A stretch of DNA of 64,000 bases from Amphiura filiformis (Eukaryota > Echinodermata > Ophiuroidea > Amphilepidida > Amphiuridae), in the NCBI RefSeq assembly GCF_039555335.1, contig NC_092628.1, positions 102,260,647 through 102,324,646 on the forward strand, read 5' to 3'. Each line of letters opens with the position of its first letter. Position 1 is the first letter of the stretch. The position numbers were made by a program, and so were the translations under genes. Positions 34,901 to 42,149 of this stretch are shown here, one piece after another. Under the pieces are notes generated by a model. It did not search any database. It was not told where the DNA came from and worked only from the letters and a program-made list of their open reading frames with translations.

Positions 34901-36177
34901 TGTAGTTATAAGGCATCGGCAACATTGACTGAGCGAGATGGGTTCAAATGAGGTTTTCTGGCGGTCAAATAGATGAGTCTAGTAAAACATGGGTTGATAG
35001 TGAAAAAAGTACTTTCATCAGAGCACATCCAGATCTTGCAAAATATGTTGATTTCTTGACTATCGAGTATCGACACACGTTCTAGCCATGAAACATGAAA
35101 CCAACGGGAACATGTACAAAATTTGCTGTAATGAGATGATGTCATGTTGCAAAGGATTCTGGGAAGATATCTTCTCTGATAAGTTGCAACGTACTTTGTG
35201 GCCCGACCCGTCATTTCTTGGTCAGTAAATTTCCATAAATTAACTGATTTTGTTTTTGCTGTCTTCTGTGGAAAAAACTTTTGGGTTTGATTGAATTTTA
35301 GTATTGACCCTTTTGGTATATCCCATAAGCCTTTGCGGGTAAACCTTAGATGTTGTCACGCCGATGAGTACATCGTTACTGAACACTGTGACGGCTTTGA
35401 AATTCGCAGTAACGATGTTCGCTAAACGATTCACATCGGCGTGACGTCAAATGACGACATTTCAGGTCTTCCCGCAAAGGCTTATGGGATTTACCGAAAA
35501 GATCAATTAGGGTTGACACATTGTACTCTAGGTGTCATGTCCTTTTTCTTTTTAAATGCAGGTATATAGCAATTGTATATCCTATGACGTCATTTCGGAT
35601 CAGGAACATCACTTTCGCGCAAAGGATATGTACAGGCATCTGGTTGTCTGCAGTGTGTCTTGCTATTCCAGTCATCACAGGAGTCCGTCTAACCACAGTC
35701 CAAATACGCGAAAAGCCGGTCCAGATGTGTGGCGACTTCATCTACGATCGTAGGCATTATTACATGTCAGTGTGCATAATAACCTTTGTGATTCCTTCTA
35801 TCATAATGCTCATTGTCTACACCAAGATGTTCCTTATAATCTGCTCCACTGTTCAGCACAGCGCATTGAAACCAGGTAATAAAGTTACGAAGCAGCTAAA
35901 GAAGTCTTCACGTCGGGCTGCTAAAATCGTGTTTTTGATCGTATCTGTGTATTGGTCTTGCTACACTCCATTTTGGCTAACTCAAGTTCTGTGGATGTAT
36001 GCTTCAACTTTGGAATTTCTCGAAGGTAATATTTTGGGACTTGTGACTTTATTTCTCAGCTACTTGAATTCAGTGGTTAATCCGTTCATATACACTCTAT
36101 TGCCACCCAAGCATAACCTATGTAGCTGGATTCGATCCAAACACCGGAAACCAACGCACAAACCGGTACTTTTATAA
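22504..36177 (+). CDS. Urotensin-2-receptor-like class A GPCR, three coding exons
   Basis: Seven-transmembrane peptide receptor acting at the plasma membrane. Exons 22504-22822, 24768-24927 and 35562-36177 join in frame (phases 1 and 2) to 364 residues, and all junctions are GT...AG. Residues 1-52 form an extracellular N-tail with three N-glycosylation sequons (N11, N20, N28) and no signal peptide. TM1 has GITAN (N74), TM2 NLASADLLY (D108), TM3 starts after C135, ERY is at 159-161, the ECL2 cysteine is C216, and TM7 is LNSVVNPFIYTLL (329-340). The segments LDVITMHAGSYILTTMTIERY and SCYTPFWLTQVL resemble vertebrate urotensin-2 receptors, a family usually coupling to Gq (known for the family, not seen here). 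The TM6 CWxP tryptophan is replaced (CYTP). An in-frame TAG at 22480-22482 and AAAATGG context support the start. Another somatostatin/urotensin-group receptor is possible. Confidence 0.82.
23289..23710. mobile_element. hAT-like MITE (422 bp), 8 bp TSD, in GPCR intron 1
   Basis: GTCGTAGC flanks both ends exactly (23281-23288 and 23711-23718). Terminal repeats are CAGTAGCGTAGCCAGC and, complemented from the right, CAGGGGCGTAGCCAGC. Eight-base duplications and CAGNGGCGTAGC termini are typical of hAT-type nonautonomous elements. Inside is a duplicated ~80 bp block, each copy with TTTTCGCGCTACGCGCGCA (23469 and 23559). No transposase. Confidence 0.85.
24040..24125 (+). repeat. tRNA-like SINE head (possible)
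   Basis: GAGATAAGGCGTTCGACT followed about 25 bases later by GTGGGTTCGAACTCTGG resembles pol III A and B boxes. The acceptor arms do not pair, so it is not a functional tRNA. It may be the head of a SINE in intron 1. Confidence 0.35.
24475..24565. repeat. Three-unit GCCAAAAATTGCTTG tandem
   Basis: GCCAAAAATTGCTTGTCCCC, GCCAAAAATTGCTTGCCCCC and GCCAAAATTTTCTTTCCCCC occur at roughly 40 bp spacing in intron 1. This is a diverged short tandem of unknown origin. Confidence 0.6.
24768..24927 (+). CDS. GPCR exon 2 (TM2-TM3)
   Basis: Acceptor CTCTCCACAG ends at 24767. The exon codes residues 107 (part) to 160 (part): ADLLYIFGGIFWAIANN, the ECL1 tryptophan W128, the disulphide cysteine C135, TM3 and TIE(R). 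Donor GTAAGC starts at 24928. Splitting the arginine codon of E/DRY is a recurrent intron position in class A receptors. Confidence 0.82.
24940..25085. repeat. Interspersed repeat, second copy of the 19.3 kb family
   Basis: Matches 19295-19495 in order (ATTCCATTGGAAATCC, GAAGATTTGCC, TTTGAAATAC). It starts only a dozen bases after the exon 2 donor. Confidence 0.45.
25345..25905 (+). mobile_element. CR1/L2-type LINE 3' end with (AAT)n tail
   Basis: In one frame the region reads a decayed C-terminus (PMYLQDLLRSYRP ... VKVFKKLIKTHLFPKE). A 3' UTR follows, ending GTAAAGCGCCTCGATCTATT ... CACTGTATAAATGGGC and a pure AAT microsatellite (25826-25895). This is the usual CR1/L2 3' architecture. Polyleucine/polyisoleucine frames over the microsatellite are artefacts. 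Confidence 0.75.
26001..26426. repeat. Near-perfect 426 bp palindrome (foldback)
   Basis: The left arm begins AATTCTCGCTATTCGCAATA and the right arm ends with its complement at 26426. Pairing continues through GTCGAC, TACATAGGAACACGTGACAA, TTTAGTTTGTCAA and TTACACGC to a loop of about 50 nt at 26180-26230. The right arm has a 21 bp tandem duplication (TTTTCCCATGATACATCACG). It is separated from the hAT-like element at 26438 by only 11 bases. It lies in GPCR intron 2. Confidence 0.85.
26438..27490. mobile_element. hAT-like element (1053 bp), copy 1, 8 bp TSD
   Basis: ATTGGACC flanks both ends exactly (26430-26437 and 27491-27498). The element begins CAACGCTCTGCAGGGTCTAT and ends ATTTAAAAGCTCTTTG. 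A colinear copy with its own different 8 bp duplication is at 46336-47442, so both boundaries are confirmed independently. Termini share only CAA-G. Interior pyrimidine-rich frames are conserved between copies only because the DNA is; no transposase motif is visible. Confidence 0.88.
27499..28354. other. Intronic sequence, no feature recognised
   Basis: Part of GPCR intron 2. Contains a GTTCGCGCTGCGCGCAC palindromic word near 28063 resembling the TCGCGCTACGCGCG words of the hAT-like element at 23.3 kb. Otherwise nothing. Confidence 0.3.
28362..28601. mobile_element. hAT-like MITE (240 bp), 7-8 bp TSD
   Basis: CTCCAAC occurs directly outside both ends (28355-28361 and 28602-28608). The left terminus is CAAGGGCGTGTCCAGG; the complement of the right is CAGGGGCGTAGGTAAG. 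It has internal TTTTGACC/GGTCAAAA words and TTCGCTCGCTACGCTTGC. No coding function; the overlapping frame 28088-28636 simply reads through it. Confidence 0.7.
28650..28716. repeat. Tandem ATTGGCTAAAACCAAT unit, two copies
   Basis: CATTGGCTAAAAACCAATCG followed by TTATAGCT is repeated with one base change. Each unit is itself an inverted ATTGG/CCAAT pair. It is intronic and may be chance or a small satellite. Confidence 0.5.
29080..30165 (-). mobile_element. CR1/Jockey-type LINE pol remnant (antisense)
   Basis: On the - strand: GFIKGKSCLTNLLATLDD and DYSKAFDSIPHQRLL near 30140-30010, then KVLKWIQEFLIGRKQEVSVG, GVLQGSVLGPILLLLYINDM and ADDTKLYRHI in 30043-29723. Downstream, in other frames, TYIRPHLEYCVQAW and GDPIETFKILNGLE (about 29430-29230) mark the C-terminus. 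RT motifs A, B and C are present but frameshifted. It lies in GPCR intron 2, antisense to the gene. Confidence 0.75.
30270..30497. repeat. Inverted repeat with ~66 bp arms around CRE-like motifs
   Basis: TAAATCTAATATTGGAACTA ... GCTACGTTGCGTCC pairs with GGACGCAACGTAGC ... TTAGATTTAATTTAC. The ~93 nt loop has TGACGTCA at 30379 and 30394. This resembles the hairpin leader of the Penelope-like copy at 9.3-9.5 kb, so it is probably a PLE terminus without its coding part. Confidence 0.7.
30850..31140 (+). mobile_element. CR1/L2-type LINE C-terminal fragment
   Basis: Reads QNATARMVALVKKRQHITPV then LRQLHWLPVNSRITFKVL, LTYKPLHGLAPRYI and PSRSLRSAS, the canonical C-terminal CR1/L2 signature. It is interrupted near 31135. 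A matching 3' tail lies at 32130-32445, so 1 kb of other sequence may have been inserted between them. Confidence 0.75.
31141..32129. other. No feature recognised
   Basis: Intronic sequence between two LINE-like pieces. No terminal repeats or coding motif found by eye. Confidence 0.3.
32130..32445 (+). mobile_element. CR1/L2-type LINE 3' UTR tail
   Basis: GGGAAAGACGCATCTTTTTA reads KTHLF-stop, and the region ends in GTAAAGCACAATGGGGCATC ... GCGCTGTAGAAATATTGATT and an ATT microsatellite, the standard 3' end of this superfamily. Confidence 0.65.
33340..34600. mobile_element. Inverted-repeat DNA element with a nested MITE
   Basis: The 33488-33575 block (CAAAAGTCCCCAAAAGTCCA ... GGCCGCTTATACAGGGGGTG ... 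GAAATTTC) recurs inverted at 34403-34489. Weaker pairing extends outward to GGCCAATCAAATTA (33390/34570) and inward to TTCTTGAGTTATRGG. Exact ends unknown. It holds the hAT-like insert 33629-34023. Intron 2. Confidence 0.65.
33629..34023. mobile_element. hAT-like MITE (395 bp), 8 bp TSD, nested
   Basis: AAGGCCAA flanks both ends exactly (33621-33628 and 34024-34031). Termini are CCCGGGGGGGGCACTCAA and, complemented, CCCGGGGGGGGGGCACATCA. The interior has about seven spaced CTCCGAAAGACCC-like words. No transposase; two overlapping frames are repeat read-through. Confidence 0.8.
34601..35300. other. No feature recognised
   Basis: Intronic; the frame at 34906-35214 has no motif. Confidence 0.3.
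35304..35510. repeat. Foldback MITE (~205 bp) just upstream of GPCR exon 3
   Basis: CCCATAAGCCTTTGCGGG (35320s) pairs with CCCGCAAAGGCTTATGGG (35470s); TGTCACGCCGATG and CATCGGCGTGACG pair inside, as do ACATCGTTACTG-like blocks. It ends about 50 bp before the exon 3 acceptor. Confidence 0.75.
35562..36177 (+). CDS. GPCR exon 3 (TM4-TM7 and C-tail)
   Basis: Acceptor TTTTTAAATGCAG ends at 35561 and the first base completes R160. It codes YIAIVYPM, TM4 (about 180-200), C216 of ECL2, TM5 (229-253), the basic third loop KKSSRRAAK, TM6 with SCYTPFW (292-298), TM7 NPFIY (333-337) and a short tail with C347 as a possible palmitoylation site. Stop TAA at 36175-36177. Confidence 0.85.
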
Positions 36178-36860
36178 ATGTCAAGCTGATCACGAAACTT
36201 CATGAAACTGTAACATAAGGCCCAAAATAATTGTTGTATTGGAATAACCTGCCCTACCCCACCTAAAAAGAAGAACGAAAAAACAAACACCAAAAACCAA
36301 AAAAAACAAAAAAAACCCAAGAAAACAAAAAACAAAAACAAACAAAAACGAAAACAACAACAACAAAACCAAAACCCCTCGAAAAACTGCTATACGGTGC
36401 TCATCTTTAAAAAGGGAATACCACTAATTGCAGAGGTCATTTGTCTTAAATGCTACATTTACCCAAAATGGGCCTATATCACATGTCAGAGTTGGCTAAA
36501 GCTGTTTTGTCATTTTGTGATTTATTTGACTGTGAGATCATAGTATAGTACATATGAGACCGTACATCACGATTGAGCCGTAAATTCCTCCCCCCGGTCA
36601 ATTTTGTTTTATTTCTTGTTTAAAAAATATATATCATAAGCTTTAAAATGGTGCATCATTTGACTTCAAACGATATCCAGAAGCGGAGTTATGGTTTGTT
36701 GAATTTTACTCCTTCAACAAAATGGTACAATTTTTCGTTTCTACACGTGTCTCTTTTTCCACATTGCTGGTAATAAATACCAAACAGTCATAATTGGCGG
36801 TCATTTCAAATCATCCCCTAGTCATCGAGGTTCAGGAATGTCCTCTCATTGTTAGTTGTT
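36178..36860. other. Receptor 3' flank with A-rich simple repeat
   Basis: Probably begins with the receptor 3' UTR. 36270-36375 is an A-rich tract with scattered AAAAC words. No clear polyadenylation signal was chosen. The Phe-rich frame on the opposite strand is an artefact of the tract. Confidence 0.45.
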
Positions 36861-36867
36861 GGTTATA

Positions 36868-37680
36868 CCAGAGAAGATGTAATAAAGAGGAGGTTGATCA
36901 AGCTATCTTCAAACAAAATATGTGTGAGACCACTCATTCAAAGTAAATGATGAATCACCCTATTTAGCTGCTTTACAATAGAATACCACAATGGGGTTTG
37001 AACCCAGGATGGGTGTGATACACAGGTTGCAGCTAACTGTTTTTAGGGATAGGTCAGTGTGTGCATGTCATCATGCCATGCACACTATGTATGTAGACCC
37101 TGTCATCTTGTCAGATTTCAGATAAAATATGACTGAAGTTCCATGCCAAATTATAATTTTTGCTGCTTGTTGCCACTTTCAGCCTCTATTATTTATGATA
37201 AAGAATGTTTTCAATTATCAGAATATCTTTATTAGGTTTGCAGGAAATGACAGGAAAATACATAAAATAATAAAATAGCAATGATCAACAATCATCACCT
37301 CTCTAAAAAATCCTAAAAATTTCTTCTTTAGAAATTTATATATTTACAAAAAAACGGTGGATTTGGGAGGAAATTTGACAGCACTCGATTTCTTTCTTGT
37401 ATTATCCACATATGGTATCCCATCCAAGCAGCAGGTCCTTAACACACGCGTTTCATACTTTTTAACAAATTCTCTATAGAAACATTGGAAATATTTTCAA
37501 TTCATTTCAATGAAAATTGGTCAACCATTGGCGGTCACACACATAACATCACGGGATATTTCAAGTGGGTGTCTAACTACTTGAGAATAAAGGACTATGA
37601 ATAGATGCGACAGGACTACCTACGGGATTATCTCAAGGATATAATTCCGTTGACCCTCCTCTTTATTACATCTTCTCTGG
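36868..37680. mobile_element. TIR DNA element (813 bp), TTATA flanks
   Basis: CCAGAGAAGATGTAATAAAG then AGGAGG at the left end is repeated inverted at the right end (CCTCCTCTTTATTACATC then TTCTCTGG). TTATA flanks both sides (36863-36867 and 37681-37685). A 5 bp duplication fits several superfamilies, and TA is contained within it, so I leave the superfamily open. No coding frame. Confidence 0.75.
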
Positions 37681-37685
37681 TTATA

Positions 37686-38499
37686 CATACCTAGACAAAA
37701 TACAGTGCTTTGTAGCCCACCAATTGAACAGGAATTAGCCAAAGCAAACAAAGCCCATACAGAGCTATTAAGAATTCTATAGACATCTAAGGTCGAAGGT
37801 TATTATCCTCTTCAACAATAGGAATATTGATTGGTTTAAAATGAGATACATGTCTCACCAACTCGAGGTATCTATGAATACGACCTTCATGCACATTGTA
37901 CACTGTAACTCAGAATACAATTTAGGACATTTACGGCTCATTTGTCATGTACGGTCACATATACATTCAATAGGCCTATGGTACAGGAAGTGGAATAGGA
38001 AAAACATTCCGCTCGCCCTATTCTATTTTGCGATGGCCCGTACCCCGTTACTCCAATACAAAGTGTGTGTTTGTTATATAAAATGTGACAATAACAATGT
38101 AACATTGAAGTTCAACGTGTATAGAAAGATATTATTTTGTACTATGCATTGGGGGTAATTTCCGGGGTAGGCCTAATTTACCAGTAAGCATTGCAGTTCT
38201 GGGCCAAGTAAGTCCAATACTGATCCACCAGTACGGTGCTAAACTGGACAATAATAATATTTTCTGGCTGGATTTACCCGTATTCAGGTATGTAAGTAGG
38301 CCTGAAAAAAAGTGAAAAATCTGGAAAATGAGAATCTGGAAAAAGCGCGTTTAATAGTTTGGCTCAAAGGCCCCAAATGGACCGAGAATCAATTAAAGTG
38401 CAGATATTTTGACGCAAAAACATTCAGATATTCCAGATTAATTCTGAAAACTTACGTCCCTGATAGAGTGAGTGTCATGAAAGAGAATGAGGGAAAGGT
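37686..38499. other. No gene recognised
   Basis: Frames at 37841-38158 and 38312-38575 have no motif that I recognise and lie among repeats. Confidence 0.3.
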
Positions 38500-38501
38500 G
38501 G

Positions 38502-38645
38502 CAAAGGGAGAACACGAACACCTACTCTCCCAGTCCGACGCCGGACGGTGTGCAAAACCTTTATTGGCTCAATAAAGGGAGAACACGCTTACTTGTCCGG
38601 TTAACACCTACTCTCCCAGTTGCTTACTTTATTGGCTCAATCCAG
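38502..38645. repeat. Two-unit tandem duplication (~75 bp)
   Basis: GGGAGAACACG ... CACCTACTCTCCCAG ... TTTATTGGCTCAAT occurs twice in a row with small differences. Confidence 0.65.
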
Positions 38646-39249
38646 TTGAAATGACACGGGGGAAGATCTAATTGAGATCCTGAACGGACAATTCGTTTTA
38701 ATTTGACTAGCATACATTCGATAACGGTGATAGCTATGAGATCTTCTGTAAATTAAAAGTGCTGTTCAGGGAATCTGAGCTCAAAACGCTCTAGCAGTCC
38801 TTTAGTATTACTCAAAACTGAGTATTGTTCTTCCAAATTCACCGTGTATATTGGTACTTCCAGTGTGTATATATTTTGTTGTATAAAGTATGAAACTTGT
38901 GCATTGCAAGTGTTTTTGGTGAATACATAAAAAACGGTAACGTTTAATATGTTTAAAGTAGATATTATCGTATTATGGTTCAGAATCAGAAAGCCATAAC
39001 TCACTTTTTGGCCATTTTGAGATTTTGCTACCATAATAATCACCAGCACTCACAGATTCTTCCAATCTACGTATTGCAGATAAAGCACAATTCTATTTAG
39101 CCACATCTCAATATAGATTATTGCAGTTCAATAGCCAGATAGCCTCAACTAAATTTGGTCAAACACTGAGATAAATCTTTCTGGCTTGCACAATTAATAC
39201 TAGTCTAGTACCCAGTTATTGTTCTAACCTATTTCTTTGTAATCCTTAA

Positions 39250-40490
39250 AGTCCCTAGAACATGTAGAACACAAATTTTGTTTATCCCAAAACAAAATGT
39301 TGTCCCATGGGTGGGGGAAATGTCATTAAAGTTTACAGAGGGTCAAATTTCAAACTTCGTCAAATGGTGTCGAAAACATTACTAACGTATTCCTCTGGTC
39401 AAAATGTATTATCTGTCTACCAATGTCTATAATTCAGTCAACAAACAAACGTTTATAACCCCCCCCCCCCCTGCGTAATGCCAGTCCCCCTATTTGCTCC
39501 GGCCACAAAAGTTGTCGAAATTTTACAAACTTTGACGAGGTGCACTAAAGTTAGAGAAGTTTCCTTATTTGCATATGAAATAGTATAATATTCTGAAGTT
39601 ATTATGAAAGGGTACATGTATAATTTTTATAGTAATTGAGTTTCAAAATTGCACAGAAAAGAGTCACAAAATCATAAAATAACGTAATAATACAGGTTAG
39701 GGGTAAAGTACCCTTTTTAAAGGGCAATATTTTAACGACTAAATCAGCCATGGCTTTTTTTATTGCATAAGGCCACTAACCAGCTAAATCTTTAAAAATC
39801 TTTAATCGGCAGTAGTAACAAAATTAGATACATGTAGTTGCATTTCGTCTTGCCTTAAGGGGTTAGAACTTAGATGCGGTATCCCGTGCTGTTGAACACG
39901 CTGTTGCCAATCTATGGTGCTCCCTGAAAGCAAAACGGAAAGCAAATATCCAATTTTGTTGTTACTTATTTCAAACATTGAGCTCGACAAATCCAATGAG
40001 AAAGTAATCACTACTTCAGCTTTCGCCAACAGGGCTGACGGCTTGATCACAAGTAACTTGGTCCACTGCCACACCACTCTTCGGCATACATACATTTTCC
40101 CAGCCACATTTCCCTAACATAATATGAAATTAAAAAAAAAGGAAATTTAGTTCGACAGAGGTGGGGGCTCGAACCCACGCTGCACTGGGCCGCTATCATG
40201 TATACAGTATCGTCATGTCACCAGCGCCTTAGACCATGTTTTGTAGACCGCTCGGCCACAAGACTTGATGGTGTCATCGTGAAAATTTAAACATATAATC
40301 GCAACTTCATTAGTTCAACATACACGTGATAAGCAAAGACAGAAAACGTACATATTTTGGAATTTTATCTGCTTAAAACATTAATGTGTATTATAATAGA
40401 GCTACCATTATTAATATTGTTGAATTCTCAAGCGCATACAGACAATTAATACGAGGGTCCTATGATACATACACCATCAATTGAGTGTTA
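39250..40490 (-). repeat. Diverged 1.2 kb dispersed repeat, antisense copy
   Basis: Complemented, this segment aligns block by block with 42150-43480: GTGATCAAGCCGTCAGCCCT, ACTTTCTCATTGGATTT, GCTCAATGTTTGAAATA, a TTTAAAAAGGGTACTTT block, ACTTTTGTGGCCG and AGACAGATAATACATTTTGA. A third, partial copy of the TTGCTGAGATATTG block occurs near 44905. 40115-40490 additionally matches 48060-48420. The class is unknown; the frame 39802-40107 is not convincing as a protein. Confidence 0.6.
40140..40262 (-). repeat. tRNA-derived repeat head (Leu/Ser-like)
   Basis: Complemented: TGGCCGAGCGGTCT (A box), AAGGCGCTGG, and GTGGGTTCGAGCCCCCAC (B box with a paired T arm). GGTCT is duplicated around ACAAAACAT in the D arm and the acceptor strands do not pair, so this is not a working tRNA. 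It sits inside a repeat shared with 48.0-48.4 kb, which has the equivalent head. Confidence 0.55.
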
Positions 40491-40863
40491 ATTTTGACTA
40501 AATTCAGAAAATATTTTGGCGTACATAAAATTGAAATAAAATTCTCTACCTCCTAAACCACATAAATTTTAGCACGATTGGGTATCACGAATCGTTATAT
40601 ATGATATGCAGTTAATATTCATATATTCTTTTATACAAAGGATGCTTCAGTTTTAACACAAAAAATATTTCATTGAAAACCCTCCCACTCAGCGATTTCA
40701 AAAAGGTAACCACGCTTCCCTAGAATGTGCAATAAATTAGCATTAAAAATTTTCTTATTTCAGCAGCATTTTAGAAACTCTGGCGTACGGCGAGTACTGC
40801 TGTAGTCCACTGCTTTTCCCGCGAAATGGCTTGTTGACATTTTCCGGAAGTGATGATGTTTTT

Positions 40864-40891
40864 GGGTGGGTGCGGCGTGCCGCACCCACCC
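40864..40891. terminator. Perfect GC-rich hairpin (13 bp stem, 2 nt loop)
   Basis: GGGTGGGTGCGGC-GT-GCCGCACCCACCC is perfectly self-complementary in an AT-rich neighbourhood. I list it as a structure only; no gene ends here and a termination role is not implied. Confidence 0.3.
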
Positions 40892-40899
40892 TGTATTCT

Positions 40900-41900
40900 C
40901 TGACTATTGACCTACTTTTTCACATGCCGCAGTGTTGAGAAAATATTCGTGCCGGTTATATCCCAAACACCCACAGAGGTGATAGTTTACGGCGAGTTTT
41001 GTAATTATTACTTGATTTTGATATGTAAGTAATACGATAAAGTCGTCATAGGCAGTAATGTGTTTGTATTAAAAGAAATAAAAAAAATAATTATTTAAGT
41101 AATAGAAATACTATTTGGAAATTGCAGCAAGATTTGCAGATGTTTTTATTTGAACAGTACCAGTTCACCAGTTTTGCTAGTTTTCCTAATCTTTGGGCTA
41201 AATTAATAGCATCGTGAAGGTCATATTATATCATTTTATACTGACAGCTTTGGCATGTACTTAAATACAGCTTGTATGTGCATTGTGTTCAGAGTGTACA
41301 TAGGCTATTTACTTTTCAAATCTTGTGACAAATAGTGCTTGCTGGATGCTTGTATAAGGTATTATAGACAAATTATTAGAGTGCATGTACACCAGTAGAA
41401 ATGGCCCAGGTTGAATAAAATAAATAAACATATGAATGAATATTTTATTCCCTGGATTATTTTTGTTGGGACAAAATAATGATATAGTTTGACGCTTTGA
41501 AATACAGTTATGTTAATCATAATAAAGTTACAAAGTTAAAAATAATATCGAAATATTGTAAAATCAAACATTTCCCCTCATAAGTTGCAATACAACATAT
41601 TGAGGAAATTGATATGACAGATTTTTAAACTCTGATATGGAAAGATACCCCAGCCCTGTTGTCTCACCAGAGAAGATGAGCAGAAGTCTTTCTATCTGAT
41701 GATAAAAAAAAAAACTCTAGGTATGATTACAAAAATGTTTTAAATAACTATTATCTACAAAAGTTTTAAAACCATGTTTTATATAAAATGTTAACATAAA
41801 ACGTCTTGTGTTATGATGTGAAGGGTTAATATAAAAACAGGGAAAATCTGTTCCAACTGACCAGCAGAGAACAAAGGATAAGCAATAGATCAGATTAAAA
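40900..41900. other. No feature recognised
   Basis: AT-rich with short poly-A runs; no coding signal or repeat pair found. Confidence 0.3.
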
Positions 41901-41901
41901 T

Positions 41902-42033
41902 CAGGAAAATATGACACAACCTCCAATGGGGAATAACAAACGTATAAACGTATAAAGTTAAAACTCTTTTAACTTTGTTTATACGTTTTGTGTTATTCCC
42001 TATTGGAAATCGATGTTGTGTCATATTTTCCTG
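41902..42033. repeat. Foldback hairpin, ~62 bp arms, tiny loop
   Basis: CAGGAAAATATGACACAAC ... AAACGTATAAAGTTAAAA pairs with TTTTAACTTTGTTTATACG ... GTTGTGTCATATTTTCCTG around a 3-4 nt loop. Minor length differences distinguish the arms. Confidence 0.75.
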
Positions 42034-42149
42034 TTTTTAATTGTGAACTTGACTTACTCATTCTTTCATTTCTCTTGACAATTTTTCATTTGCCCACCCT
42101 ATTCCTTTTAAAGGAATTTTTATTGTTTTGAGCAGTGGATCGTATACGA

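Noticed and set aside
36060..36372. Phe-rich frames on the - strand overlapping the receptor end
   Set aside because: Produced by the A-rich tract after the receptor stop codon.
39802..40107. 101-codon - strand frame as a gene
   Set aside because: Lies within a dispersed repeat whose other copy (42.2 kb) does not keep the frame.
40140..40262. Functional intron-containing tRNA-Leu gene
   Set aside because: The acceptor strands do not pair and the interruption is in the D arm rather than after the anticodon, so it is a SINE or pseudogene.
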